Source of the DNA: DTU089 sp002440045
GTDB taxonomy: Bacteria; Bacillota; Clostridia; Oscillospirales; Acutalibacteraceae
Direction of reading: 5' to 3'
Assembly (NCBI GenBank): GCA_937885695.1
Contig: CALABP010000040.1
Coordinates: 1 to 24,678, forward strand
DNA length: 24,678 nt
The notes under the pieces were generated by a model, which was given only the letters and a program-made list of their open reading frames with translations, did not search any database and was not told the DNA's origin. Shown piece by piece: positions 15,939-23,229 of this stretch; positions within the stretch are counted from its first letter, which is position 1; the number at the start of each line of letters is the position of its first letter. The position numbers were made by a program, and so were the translations under genes.

Positions 15939-18290
15939 TCACTTAATAAGCCACAGCTTTTTCGCGGCTGTTTTTGCTTCGCTTCGTCTGTCAACGCCGA
16001 GTTTAAACAAAATGTGACTGACGTGCGTTTTGACGGTCGCAAGCTTAATGTCAAGCATCTCGCCTATTTCGGCGTTGCTTTTGTCGGCGCACAAAAGCTT
16101 TAAAACCTGAAGCTCCGTCGCGGTAAGCGGTTCTTTAAGAGAAAGCGCAGGCTTTAAAAAGTCGGGGTATTGCGCCGCATATTTGCGCGTTTCGCCGAGC
16201 GTCTTTTTGAAAAACTCAGATTTATTTTCATTTTCAACGCTTTTAAGCAACGGCAAAACGGCTGCGCCGTATTCGCTCACCGTTCTTACAAAATTAAATT
16301 CGCCCGCGGTATTTATTGCAGAGTTGAAATTTTCGCGCCAGTCTGCGCCCATTCTGTAAAGCGCGATTGCGCTTAAAATATTATAATGTATGCTGTCTAT
16401 ATATTTTGAGCACACGTCGCAATATGTTTTTAAGGGCGCAAGCGTAATAAGCGCGGTATCGTTTTTTCCGAACGCCAATTCGCACATAGCCTCGGTAAAA
16501 TAGCAATATCTTTTCATAACGCGAAAGTTTATAACGTCGCGCGGCGCTTCGTCAGTGTACCATTGCTCCGCAGAGTCAAAATCGCCCGAAAAAAGCGCAA
16601 GCCTTGCAATAAGGGCGTTTAAATTAGGCAAAAATCTGTCAAGCGAGTTTTCTTCAAACTGCTTTTTCAGTGAAAGGAGTGTCTTTTTAGCATCGTCTAT
16701 GTTCCCGCGCGAAATATTGTATCTCAAAAGAAGCCCCACAACGGCAAACTCAACGTCGGGCGTGCCGTTTTTTTCTATTTCGCCGAGCTTTGAAATGAGC
16801 TTTAATATTCTCGGCGTTATATCCTCGCCCTTTTCAAACTTGCTTTCGGCTATGGCGCAGTCGGCAAAGCCGATGCTGTCTTTTGCAATTACCACTTCAA
16901 CGGGAAGCTTCATTGCGGCATAAAGAAAATCGTCGCGCTTGCTCCAGGGTGAAAAATCCTTTCCGCCGTTCATAATGCTCGGCAAATTGCTTGTAACCGA
17001 AAGCGGCGGCAAAGCTATGCGGTCTTTTTTCAAAAGAGCAAAAGCGTTTGTCAGCATATCGGCAACATCTGCAACTCCGCGCTGCGGAAGCGCGATTTCA
17101 AGCCACATAAGGCGGCTTTTTGCTTCTTTAAACGCGGCGTCCGAAGCTTTAAGCTTTGAAGCAAAGCTTTCTAAAGCCGCATACCATCTATCCGACGATT
17201 TATAGTCGGCTTCAAGCGCGCAAAGCATACTCATTCCCTGCATTAAAGCGGGCGACATAAGTATTTCGCTCTCGGGAAGCATTTTGTAATACCGCGACAT
17301 ATCGTCGTAATGGCCCGTTCCCGGGTGCAGTTGCGCATTTTCTACAAGAAGCGCCGATAATTTGCGGTGGTCGCCGCTTTTTTCACAGCACATAAGAGCG
17401 TTTTTATAGTCGCCGCGCAATTCATAATAAACCGCGGCGCGGTCATAAATGCTTTTAAGGCGTTCTTTTGAGCACTCGCGCGAAGCTTCCCAGAAAAGAA
17501 AATCCCTGAAAGCCCCTCTGAACCCGTATGCGTTTCTTTCGTCGCACAAAAGCATGGAGGTGTTTTTGTAAAGTATGTCAAGAAGCTCGCCCGCGCGGCT
17601 GTTGCCGCTTATAATTCCCGCAAACTCCGAATCGAATTTTGAAAACAGCGAAAGCTCAATAAGAAAGCTTCTTACAGACAGGTCAAACCGCCTGTAAACG
17701 GCGTCCTCCCAATAAAGATAAAGCTCGCGCCTTATATCGCCCTTAAACTCGCACTCGTTTTCGTCTTTATTTGAAAACTTCCGCGCAAAAAGCGATAAGG
17801 CAAGCGGATAGCCCTCGCAAAGCGAAAACAGCTTTAAAACAAAGCTTCTTGAAAAGCCGCACCCGTATTTCTTTAAAAGCTCCTCCGAAAGGTCAAGGTC
17901 AAACGTTAAATCTTCAGTATCTATCACAGTAAGCTGACCCGAAAAATCAAACTGCATAAAGCCGCCGTAAGGAAGCCCGCGCGAAAGAAGCACAAAGCAT
18001 TTTTCGTGGTGATTTTTAATATAATCGCAAATTTCACGGTTCGACTGCTCGCTTAAATCCGTTTCTAACGAATCAATAAGAAGAACGTCAAAATCCTCTT
18101 CGCCATTTTCGGGCAAAAAGCCGCCGTCCGCAACGCTTTTAAAAAGCGTTTTTTTGCCGCGCAAAAGCTCTTTTGAAACAGCAGTCTTTCCGTAGCCGCA
18201 CGGAGCGCTGAAAAACACCGTCCGCCCCGGGAGCAAGGCGCTGTTAAATTTTTTTATAAGCTCGGGGCTTATTACAGTATAGTTATTCAA
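15939..18290 (-). CDS. MalT/LuxR-type STAND transcriptional regulator
   Basis: Large ATP-dependent regulators of this type combine an N-terminal P-loop NTPase, a helical repeat sensor and a C-terminal LuxR DNA-binding domain. Here the Walker A is APCGYGKT (29-36), a Walker B-like DVLLIDSLE follows near 68-76, a long alpha-helical TPR-like region spans about 270-700, and a LuxR helix-turn-helix lies at about 722-772 (LTATELQVLKLL, then NAEIGEMLDIKLATVKTHVS). Its 783 aa is a little shorter than MalT (about 900). TTG at 18290 is the start, preceded by AAAGAGG. A good promoter lies about 90 bases upstream, and the two giant surface-protein genes follow on the same strand, so it probably controls them. 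The ligand is unknown. Confidence 0.9.
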   Translation of the reverse strand: MNNYTVISPELIKKFNSALLPGRTVFFSAPCGYGKTAVSKELLRGKKTLFKSVADGGFLPENGEEDFDVLLIDSLETDLSEQSNREICDYIKNHHEKCFVLLSRGLPYGGFMQFDFSGQLTVIDTEDLTFDLDLSEELLKKYGCGFSRSFVLKLFSLCEGYPLALSLFARKFSNKDENECEFKGDIRRELYLYWEDAVYRRFDLSVRSFLIELSLFSKFDSEFAGIISGNSRAGELLDILYKNTSMLLCDERNAYGFRGAFRDFLFWEASRECSKERLKSIYDRAAVYYELRGDYKNALMCCEKSGDHRKLSALLVENAQLHPGTGHYDDMSRYYKMLPESEILMSPALMQGMSMLCALEADYKSSDRWYAALESFASKLKASDAAFKEAKSRLMWLEIALPQRGVADVADMLTNAFALLKKDRIALPPLSVTSNLPSIMNGGKDFSPWSKRDDFLYAAMKLPVEVVIAKDSIGFADCAIAESKFEKGEDITPRILKLISKLGEIEKNGTPDVEFAVVGLLLRYNISRGNIDDAKKTLLSLKKQFEENSLDRFLPNLNALIARLALFSGDFDSAEQWYTDEAPRDVINFRVMKRYCYFTEAMCELAFGKNDTALITLAPLKTYCDVCSKYIDSIHYNILSAIALYRMGADWRENFNSAINTAGEFNFVRTVSEYGAAVLPLLKSVENENKSEFFKKTLGETRKYAAQYPDFLKPALSLKEPLTATELQVLKLLCADKSNAEIGEMLDIKLATVKTHVSHILFKLGVDRRSEAKTAAKKLWLIK

Positions 18291-18378
18291 AAACGAACCT
18301 CTTTCAAAACCTTTTTATGTATCTCATACTTTTTTTGCCGAAAAAACAAAAAAATATTAAAAATTCCTATTATCTACC

Positions 18379-18407
18379 ATTATATTAAACTTTATACGCA
18401 AGGTCAA
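18379..18407 (-). promoter_or_regulatory. Promoter of the regulator/surface-protein operon
   Basis: On the minus strand TTGACC (18407-18402), 17 bases, then a perfect TATAAT (18384-18379). It is the only strong promoter I found for the following ~12.8 kb of same-strand genes. Confidence 0.75.
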
Positions 18408-18511
18408 TCATTCCAAAGTATTAGATTTGATGTTTTTGTATGCTTTTATCTGTAAAACAATCCGTTTAAAAGCGCAATAACTTATTTTTTAAAAGCATGC
18501 AAAAAAATCTC

Positions 18512-18539
18512 TTGCAATTTTCCCTGCTGCGTGTACAAT
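18512..18539 (+). promoter_or_regulatory. Promoter of the reductase/ATC hydrolase cluster
   Basis: TTGCAA (18512-18517), a 16-base spacer and TACAAT (18534-18539). The predicted start near 18546 gives a leader of about 205 bases before the ATG at 18751. It is divergent from the regulator promoter about 100 bases away. Confidence 0.65.
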
Positions 18540-18574
18540 ATAGAGTATAAGAATATTTATGCAATCTTTTTCAA

Positions 18575-18695
18575 TTTAGGTTTTGGCTCAATACTTTCAC
18601 TGAGCCGAAATTTCAGGGAATCGATTTAGTCCCCGCCACTCGGTGCGGATTTTTAAAAACGGCGCAGTTAGCACACGCTAACCAAGTGCCGCAAC
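18575..18695 (+). ncRNA. Structured 5' leader, possible cis-regulatory RNA
   Basis: Three hairpins can be drawn in the leader. GGCTCA/TGAGCC is at 18585-18606. A bulged CCGC-C-AC/GT-GCGG stem (18633-18648) is directly followed by ATTTTT, like an intrinsic terminator. GTTAGC-ACAC-GCTAAC (18667-18682) lies within an outer GGC/GCC. Between the first and second lie GGGAATC and GTCCCCGCCACT, faintly like the core of cobalamin riboswitches, but no B12 box is recognisable. It is an attenuator or riboswitch candidate only. Confidence 0.3.
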
Positions 18696-18750
18696 AACCA
18701 CACAGTTCAATTATATATATAGTATGCTAATTTCAGTAGGAGGTTTTGAT

Positions 18751-19677
18751 ATGAAAATTCTTGTATTCGGAGCCGGCGTGCTCGGCTCTAACCTTGCAAA
18801 AAATCTGTTTTGCGCAAAAAAAGACGTAACGCTTCTTGCCCGAGGAAACCGGGCAGAGGAAATAAAGAATAACGGCTTAAAAATAAAAGACAAGTTTTCT
18901 TTCGGCACAGCTTCATACCGCATTCCTGTTGTAACAGAGCTTCTGCCCGACGATATTTACGACGTTATTTTTGTTGCTGTTCGCTATACTCAAATCGAAG
19001 GCATCATAAGCGCCCTTAAAAACAACAAAACAAAAAACATCGTATTTGTCGGCAACAATGTGCGCGCTTCTAAGATTGCCGAAAGTCTGCCCGAAAAAAA
19101 CGTGATGTTTGCCTTTACAAACGCGGCAGGACACCGTGAAAGCGACCGCGTTGTTTCGGCTGATATGCATAAAATTACAATAGGTCAGCTAAAAGACGCC
19201 CGGTCAAACGAAGAATTAATAAATAAAATTTTTTCAGGCACAAAATACAAGGTCACATATGAAAAGAATATGGGCGATTATCTTCTTTGCCACGCCGCAT
19301 TCGTCATACCCGCAGTTTTTGCCTGCTACAAAACAGACGGCGACTTAAAAAAGCTTAAAAAGAACACCGCATATCTTAACAGAATCATTGACGCAAACAT
19401 CGAGGGCTACCGCGCAATAAAAAATGCGGGGCACGAAATTTTGCCGAAAGACGACAGCGAATTTGAGGGCGCGGCATACAGAAAAACCTGCCTTCGCTTT
19501 TTTAAGCTTATTTGCGCGACAAGCCTTGGAAAAATCTGCGTTTCGGACCACGCCATGAATGCTGTTGACGAAATGAACGCATTAAACCGCGACATAAAAG
19601 AATTTTTCAATAAAAACAACGCCGAATACCCCGTTTGGCAAGAGCTTGAAAAAGAAGGCGGGAGGTATCTCAAATGA
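18751..19677 (+). CDS. Ketopantoate reductase-family (ApbA/PanE-like) oxidoreductase
   Basis: The family reduces 2-oxo acids with NAD(P)H; PanE makes pantoate for coenzyme A, but many members act on other substrates. The N-terminus MKILVFGAGVLGSNLAKNL is the Rossmann loop (GxGxxG), followed by DVTLLARG and the second Rossmann strand YDVIFVAVRYTQ. NNVRA occupies the place of the usual NG motif, and a helical C-terminal domain follows. The length, 308 aa, is normal. ATG at 18751 is chosen because TAGGAGG precedes it; an in-frame ATG at 18724 lies upstream of that site. The stop overlaps the next reading frame as ATGA. The neighbouring genes do not belong to pantothenate synthesis, so a different 2-oxo substrate is likely. 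The family call is firm; the substrate is unknown. Confidence 0.82.
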   Translation: MKILVFGAGVLGSNLAKNLFCAKKDVTLLARGNRAEEIKNNGLKIKDKFSFGTASYRIPVVTELLPDDIYDVIFVAVRYTQIEGIISALKNNKTKNIVFVGNNVRASKIAESLPEKNVMFAFTNAAGHRESDRVVSADMHKITIGQLKDARSNEELINKIFSGTKYKVTYEKNMGDYLLCHAAFVIPAVFACYKTDGDLKKLKKNTAYLNRIIDANIEGYRAIKNAGHEILPKDDSEFEGAAYRKTCLRFFKLICATSLGKICVSDHAMNAVDEMNALNRDIKEFFNKNNAEYPVWQELEKEGGRYLK

Positions 19678-19926
19678 CAGAACCCGTTTTAAAAATGCTG
19701 TTTGAAGGATTGGGGCTTGTTGTATGCGCTGTAGATATATCCCGAGGGCAACAGGCTCGGCATTCCGGTAATTCTTGATACCGACGCTAAATCCAAATGC
19801 GATAAATACATACATCTCGGCATGAAGCTTGCCGGAACACGCCGTTTCGGTGAATACGGCGTGCTGTATGATTTAATAAAATATCCGGATTCTTCAAAAT
19901 CCGAAACGAAGGAGTATTCAAAATGA
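19674..19926 (+). pseudogene. Degraded GNAT acetyltransferase fragment
   Basis: The ATG at 19674 overlaps the reductase stop (ATGA) and opens MTEPVLKMLFEGLGLVV, ending at TGA 19776-19778. In another frame the sequence continues YPEGNRLGIPVILDTDAKSK, then IHLGMKLAG and GVLYDLIKYP, which has the look of the C-terminal part of a GNAT N-acetyltransferase (the acetyl-CoA-binding and final beta-strand region). It ends with a TGA that overlaps the next gene's ATG. The N-terminal half of a GNAT is absent and the remnant is frameshifted, so it should not be functional. Both ATGA junctions survive, suggesting a once intact gene in a coupled operon. Confidence 0.65.
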
Positions 19927-20558
19927 AATACGCAGGAATGCCCATGGGTATGTGGGCGCTGTTTTCAAAATCCTTTTGCGAACAGCTTACAGCAGTATTC
20001 GGCTATGACGAAAAAACAGCAAAGGATATAACCTCAAAAGCAAAGCCGAAATACAAAGAAATCATTTCAAAACTGCCCGAATTTGAAAAGGAAGACCGTT
20101 TTAAAATGAATATTGTCAACTGCGCCATGCTTGGGGCGTTCATACTTTCAATGCCCCGCCGCCCCGACGTAGAACGGCTGACAACCTACTATGCAGATTC
20201 TATGATGACAAAGCCGATGAAATGGTTTTGCCGCAAAAGCGGAAAGTCAAAATTCACCGAAAAAGATATTAACGGAATGAAATTCACCGCTTCCTTTAAA
20301 GCCGCCGACCGCAACCCTTATTCTTGGAATATGGATTATTACGAATACCCCGGCAAAAGCGGCTACGAAGCACGTTTTACAAGGTGCGGCATTTGCGAAT
20401 TGATGAAAGACCTCGGACTTTATGACCTCACACCCGCTTTGTGCCGTCTTGATTACACCATGAGCGATGCGGGCGGCACGGCTGATTTTGTGCGCGAATA
20501 CACCTTAGCTTCGGGCGGACCGTATTGCGACTGCGGATATAAGAGGAAAAACATATGA
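19923..20558 (+). CDS. L-2-amino-thiazoline-4-carboxylate (ATC) hydrolase-family protein
   Basis: The founding member of the family opens the ring of L-2-amino-thiazoline-4-carboxylate on the way to cysteine; the many clostridial members are uncharacterised. The 211-aa product shows the features I associate with the family: an N-terminal helical half, then a beta-rich half with YPGKSGYEARFTRCGICEL and FMKDLG-like MKDLGLYDLTPALCRLDY, and a C-terminal GG.YCDCGYKRK tail. Cys/His residues in RCGIC, ALCRLDY and YCDCGY could bind metal or act in catalysis. AAGGAG precedes the ATG at 19923. The start overlaps the GNAT remnant, and the end overlaps the next frame (ATATGA). Family assignment is from pattern memory; the substrate here is unknown. 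Confidence 0.72.
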   Translation: MKYAGMPMGMWALFSKSFCEQLTAVFGYDEKTAKDITSKAKPKYKEIISKLPEFEKEDRFKMNIVNCAMLGAFILSMPRRPDVERLTTYYADSMMTKPMKWFCRKSGKSKFTEKDINGMKFTASFKAADRNPYSWNMDYYEYPGKSGYEARFTRCGICELMKDLGLYDLTPALCRLDYTMSDAGGTADFVREYTLASGGPYCDCGYKRKNI

Positions 20559-20728
20559 CAGAATTTAACGATATAGGCATTTCAAACACGCTCGACATAA
20601 AGCGCATCAAAAAGCTTTTATCTATAGGGCTTTTCGCTTCCGTTCTTCATTTTATCGGCGATATGATTCTCGGCCGGGACACAGAGGACGAAGCGCTTAC
20701 AGGGATTTTCAGAATGTTCTCGGATTAA
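20555..20728 (+). pseudogene. Truncated membrane-protein gene, N-terminal fragment
   Basis: The ATG at 20555 overlaps the hydrolase stop. The 57-aa product begins MTEFNDIGISNTLDIKRIKK and then has one hydrophobic segment (LLSIGLFASVLHFIGDMILG) followed by a GRDTEDEALTGIFRM-like turn. This resembles the first membrane segment and loop of larger multi-pass proteins of the DUF6796 kind. It stops at TAA 20726-20728, exactly at the left arm of hairpin repeat copy B, and no continuation is seen after the repeat. It is probably a gene cut off by the repeat, though a short membrane peptide that still functions is possible. Confidence 0.5.
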
Positions 20729-20779
20729 GCATAAGAGGGGCGAACCCGGTACGGTTTTAAAACGCCCTCTTATGCCTAA
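20725..20779 (+). repeat. Hairpin repeat, copy B
   Basis: Fifteen-base arms, TTAAGCATAAGAGGG (20725-20739) and CCCTCTTATGCCTAA (20765-20779), pair with one mismatch around a 25-base loop. The loop is identical at 21 of 25 positions to that of copy C. It overlaps the stop codon of the truncated membrane-protein gene. Confidence 0.75.
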
Positions 20780-20790
20780 ACAAAGGGAAA

Positions 20791-20818
20791 AAATCCTGCC
20801 TTACAATGTGCAGGATTT
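20791..20818 (+). terminator. Terminator-like hairpin of the hydrolase cluster
   Basis: AAATCCTGC (20791-20799) pairs perfectly with GCAGGATTT (20810-20818) over 9 bp with a 10-base loop, followed by CATCTTT. It lies between the end of the cluster and the next promoter. Confidence 0.55.
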
Positions 20819-20847
20819 CATCTTTAAAAAACGTCGGGCATTTTTAC

Positions 20848-20876
20848 TTGACATATTTATTTAAACATATTATACT
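20848..20876 (+). promoter_or_regulatory. Strong sigma-A promoter for the kinase/MATE pair
   Basis: Consensus TTGACA (20848-20853), a 17-base AT-rich spacer and TATACT (20871-20876). Transcription from about 20883 would make a ~280-base leader before the kinase start, carrying two hairpins of the repeat family. Confidence 0.8.
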
Positions 20877-20941
20877 GTGCAATACTGTAGGTACAAAGGG
20901 TCTGTGAAAACGGGCTTTTTTTCGTTTTTACAATCCCACTC

Positions 20942-20971
20942 AGGTTCTTCGGGTCAAAACGCCCGAAGCCT
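20942..20971 (+). repeat. Hairpin repeat, short copy D
   Basis: CTTCGGG (20947-20953) and CCCGAAG (20962-20968), extended by AGG/CCT, enclose TCAAAACG. That loop equals the first four and last four bases of the 25-base loop of copy C (TCAA...AACG), as if the middle were deleted. It sits in the leader of the kinase/MATE unit and could act as an attenuator. Confidence 0.5.
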
Positions 20972-20988
20972 TTGTTATATTTGGGTAT

Positions 20989-21035
20989 GCATAAGAGGGT
21001 CAAACCCGATACGATTTTAAAACGCCCTCTTTTCG
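20989..21035 (+). repeat. Hairpin repeat, copy C
   Basis: GCATAAGAGGG (20989-20999) and CCCTCTTTTCGC flank a 25-base loop beginning TCAAACCCGATACG and ending TTTTAAAACG. The arms pair over seven base pairs next to the loop; the outer part is degraded. It lies in the kinase/MATE leader. Confidence 0.7.
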
Positions 21036-21164
21036 CCGTTACTTCGTCAAAAAGCCTTGTAATGTAACTGCCGACCGGCAAAATCTATTCGTCAATATTT
21101 GCCCCGGCAATTAATCAGCGGTTATTTAGCTGCTTTTATTTAAAAAAATTCAGGGAGTTTTATA

Positions 21165-21785
21165 ATGAACATTATCACAATAAGCCGCGAGTTCGGAAGC
21201 GGCGGCAGAGAGCTTGGAAAGCGCCTTGCCGATTATCTTGAATACGACTATTACGACAGTGAAATAATTTCCGCCGTGGCAAAAGACAGCGGTCTTGACG
21301 AGGGCTATGTTGAAAGAGTGCTCGGCAATCACGGTTGGAAAAATGTTTCAATAAGCTTTCGCGGAACGCTCGCTTCGTCGCAGTATGTAAAAAACTCACA
21401 GGTTTCGCTTCTTCTTGAGCAAAAAAAGGTGATTGAAAAAATAGCGCGGCTCAACAAAAACTGCGTCATAGTCGGGCGAAACGCCGATATAATTCTTAAA
21501 AGCTATTGCCCGTTTAACATATTTGTTTGCGCATCCAAAGAAGCAAAGCTTAAAAGATGCATTGAAAGAGCCTGCGGCGGCGAAAGTCTATCGGAAAAAG
21601 AGCTTCTTCGCAAAATGAAGCAGATTGACGGTGTGCGCCGCGAAACGCGCGAAATTTTATCTGGCGCGCCGTGGGGCGAAAAAGAGTCGTATCACCTTAT
21701 TGTCAACACTACGGATTGGCAGATTAAAGAAGCGGTTCCGGCGGTAGCCGATTTTGCAGCGCGCTTTTTCGGGAGGACAAAATGA
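21165..21785 (+). CDS. Cytidylate kinase-like P-loop protein
   Basis: The family is related to CMP kinase, which phosphorylates CMP/dCMP, but these stand-alone clostridial members are mostly uncharacterised and lack the full CMP-binding insert. The N-terminus MNIITISREFGSGGRELGKR contains the P-loop (GSGGRELGKR, residues 11-20), followed by LADYLEYDYYDSEII. NCVIVGRNADIIL marks the central strand and FNIFVCASKEAKLKRCIERA the nucleotide-fold helix. The Arg-rich RRETREIL may serve as a lid, and SYHLIVNTTDW is the typical final strand. The length of 206 aa fits. AGGGAG precedes the ATG. The stop overlaps the MATE start as ATGA, so the two are coupled. A true CMP kinase activity is not certain. 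Confidence 0.85.
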   Translation: MNIITISREFGSGGRELGKRLADYLEYDYYDSEIISAVAKDSGLDEGYVERVLGNHGWKNVSISFRGTLASSQYVKNSQVSLLLEQKKVIEKIARLNKNCVIVGRNADIILKSYCPFNIFVCASKEAKLKRCIERACGGESLSEKELLRKMKQIDGVRRETREILSGAPWGEKESYHLIVNTTDWQIKEAVPAVADFAARFFGRTK

Positions 21786-23125
21786 AACGGAAAATTCAAT
21801 TATCCGACAGCTTTTCTTTCGGGCGGCTTATCCGTTTCACACTGCCGTCGGTGGGAATGATGATTTTCACTTCAATCTACAGCATTGTTGACGGGCTTTT
21901 TGTATCAAACTTTGCGGGCAAAACGCCGTTTGCGGCAATTAACCTTATAATGCCGTTTCTTATGATACTTTCAACCGTCGGCTTTATGTTCGGCACGGGC
22001 GGCTCTGCCTTGGTTGCAAAAACCTTCGGCGAGGGCGACCGCGAAAAGGGAAACCGATATTTTTCGCTGTTTGTTTATGTTTCGGCTTTTCTTGCCGTAA
22101 TTATCGCCGCAGTGAGCTTTGCTTTTATGCGCCCGATTTCGGCGGCGCTCGGCGCAGATGGCGAAATGCTTGAAAACGCGGTGCTTTACGGCAGAATAAT
22201 CGTGCTTGCGCTGCCGTTTTGCACACTGCAATATCTGTTTCAGTCATTTTTTGTCACAGCCGAAAAGCCAAAACTCGGGCTTTTTGTCACGGTGGCTTCG
22301 GGCGTTACAAATATGGTGCTTGACGCGGTGCTTGTTATTTCACTTCCGCAGGAATACAAGCTTTTGGGGGCGGCTGTCGCAACGGCAACAAGCCAGTTTG
22401 TAGGCGGCACAGTCTCGGTTTGCTACTTTTTAAAGAAAAACAGCAGCATTTTAAGGCTCGGCAAAACGCGCTTTGACGGGAAGGCGATTTTCAAAGCCTG
22501 CACAAACGGCTCATCCGAATTTATGAGCAACGTTTCAATGAATATAGTCGGCATGCTTTATAACATGCAGCTTTTAAAATACGCGGGTGAGGACGGCGTT
22601 GCGGCATACGGCGTTATGATGTATGTCAGCATGATTTTTTCGGCGGCGTTTATAGGCTATTCAATCGGTTCTGCGCCGATTGTCGGCTATCACGACGGCG
22701 CGAAGAATTATGACGAGCTTAAAAGTCTTCTTAAAAAAAGCCTTGTAATTATAGGCGTTTGCGGCGTTTTAATGGTCGCTTCGGCAGAGCTTTCCGCGGT
22801 GCCGCTTGCAAAGATTTTTGTAAGCTATGATGCCGATTTAACCGCGCTTACCGTGTCGGGCTTCAGAATATTCGCAATGTCGTTTGCGTTTATGGGATAT
22901 GCCATTTATTTCTCGGGATTTTTCACTGCGCTCAACGACGGTGTAACCTCGGCGCTTATCTCGTTTTTAAGAACGCTTGTTTTTCAGGTTGCGGCGGTGC
23001 TTATTCTTCCGCTTTTGTGGGGCATAGACGGCGTTTGGGTTTCAATTGTCGTTGCCGAATTTGCGGCTGTGCTGTTTTCGCTTGTCTTTCTGTTCGCAAA
23101 ACGCAATAAGTATCACTATTTTTAA
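21782..23125 (+). CDS. MATE-family multidrug/metabolite transporter
   Basis: MATE proteins export cationic drugs or metabolites using a sodium or proton gradient across the cytoplasmic membrane. The 447-aa product has about twelve hydrophobic segments in two halves. The family's first-helix pattern appears in LIRFTLPSVGMMIFTSIYSI and VDGLFVSNFAGKTPFAAINL, then GTGGSALVAKTFGEGDREKG, the usual loop after helix 2-3. The second half repeats the pattern (AAYGVMMYVSMIFSA, GSAPIVGYHDGAKN). GGGAGG precedes the start, which overlaps the kinase stop. It is full length with no sign of damage. The substrate cannot be told from sequence. Confidence 0.93.
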   Translation: MKRKIQLSDSFSFGRLIRFTLPSVGMMIFTSIYSIVDGLFVSNFAGKTPFAAINLIMPFLMILSTVGFMFGTGGSALVAKTFGEGDREKGNRYFSLFVYVSAFLAVIIAAVSFAFMRPISAALGADGEMLENAVLYGRIIVLALPFCTLQYLFQSFFVTAEKPKLGLFVTVASGVTNMVLDAVLVISLPQEYKLLGAAVATATSQFVGGTVSVCYFLKKNSSILRLGKTRFDGKAIFKACTNGSSEFMSNVSMNIVGMLYNMQLLKYAGEDGVAAYGVMMYVSMIFSAAFIGYSIGSAPIVGYHDGAKNYDELKSLLKKSLVIIGVCGVLMVASAELSAVPLAKIFVSYDADLTALTVSGFRIFAMSFAFMGYAIYFSGFFTALNDGVTSALISFLRTLVFQVAAVLILPLLWGIDGVWVSIVVAEFAAVLFSLVFLFAKRNKYHYF

Positions 23126-23133
23126 ATTGTATA

Positions 23134-23175
23134 TAAGGCTAAGAGAGTCAAACCAATACAACTCTCTTAGCCTTA
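23134..23175 (+). repeat. Hairpin repeat, copy E, after the MATE gene
   Basis: TAAGGCTAAGAGAGT (23134-23148) and ACTCTCTTAGCCTTA (23161-23175) are perfect 15-bp arms; the 12-base loop CAAACCAATACA matches the start of the family loop (TCAAACCC.ATAC). It starts nine bases after the MATE stop and could end transcription, but no T tract follows. Confidence 0.65.
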
Positions 23176-23185
23176 AATAAGAAAA

Positions 23186-23215
23186 CCGGGAGCCTTTCAC
23201 TTGAAAGACTCCCGG
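23186..23215 (-). terminator. Terminator of the protease operon
   Basis: CCGGGAG (23186-23192) pairs with CTCCCGG (23209-23215), extended by CTTTCA/TGAAAG inside. On the minus strand it is followed by TTTTCTTATTT, fitting an intrinsic terminator for the operon ending at 23230. It lies between converging genes and may slow transcription from both sides. Confidence 0.75.
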
Positions 23216-23229
23216 CCATTTATGGTTAA

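Noticed and set aside
18575..18695. Cobalamin riboswitch
   Set aside because: Only short core-like words match; the B12 box and the full set of helices are missing, so it is left as an unnamed structured leader.
23134..23175. Plain intrinsic terminator of the MATE gene
   Set aside because: The stem is excellent but no T tract follows on the plus strand, and the loop matches the hairpin repeat family; termination is possible but not shown.
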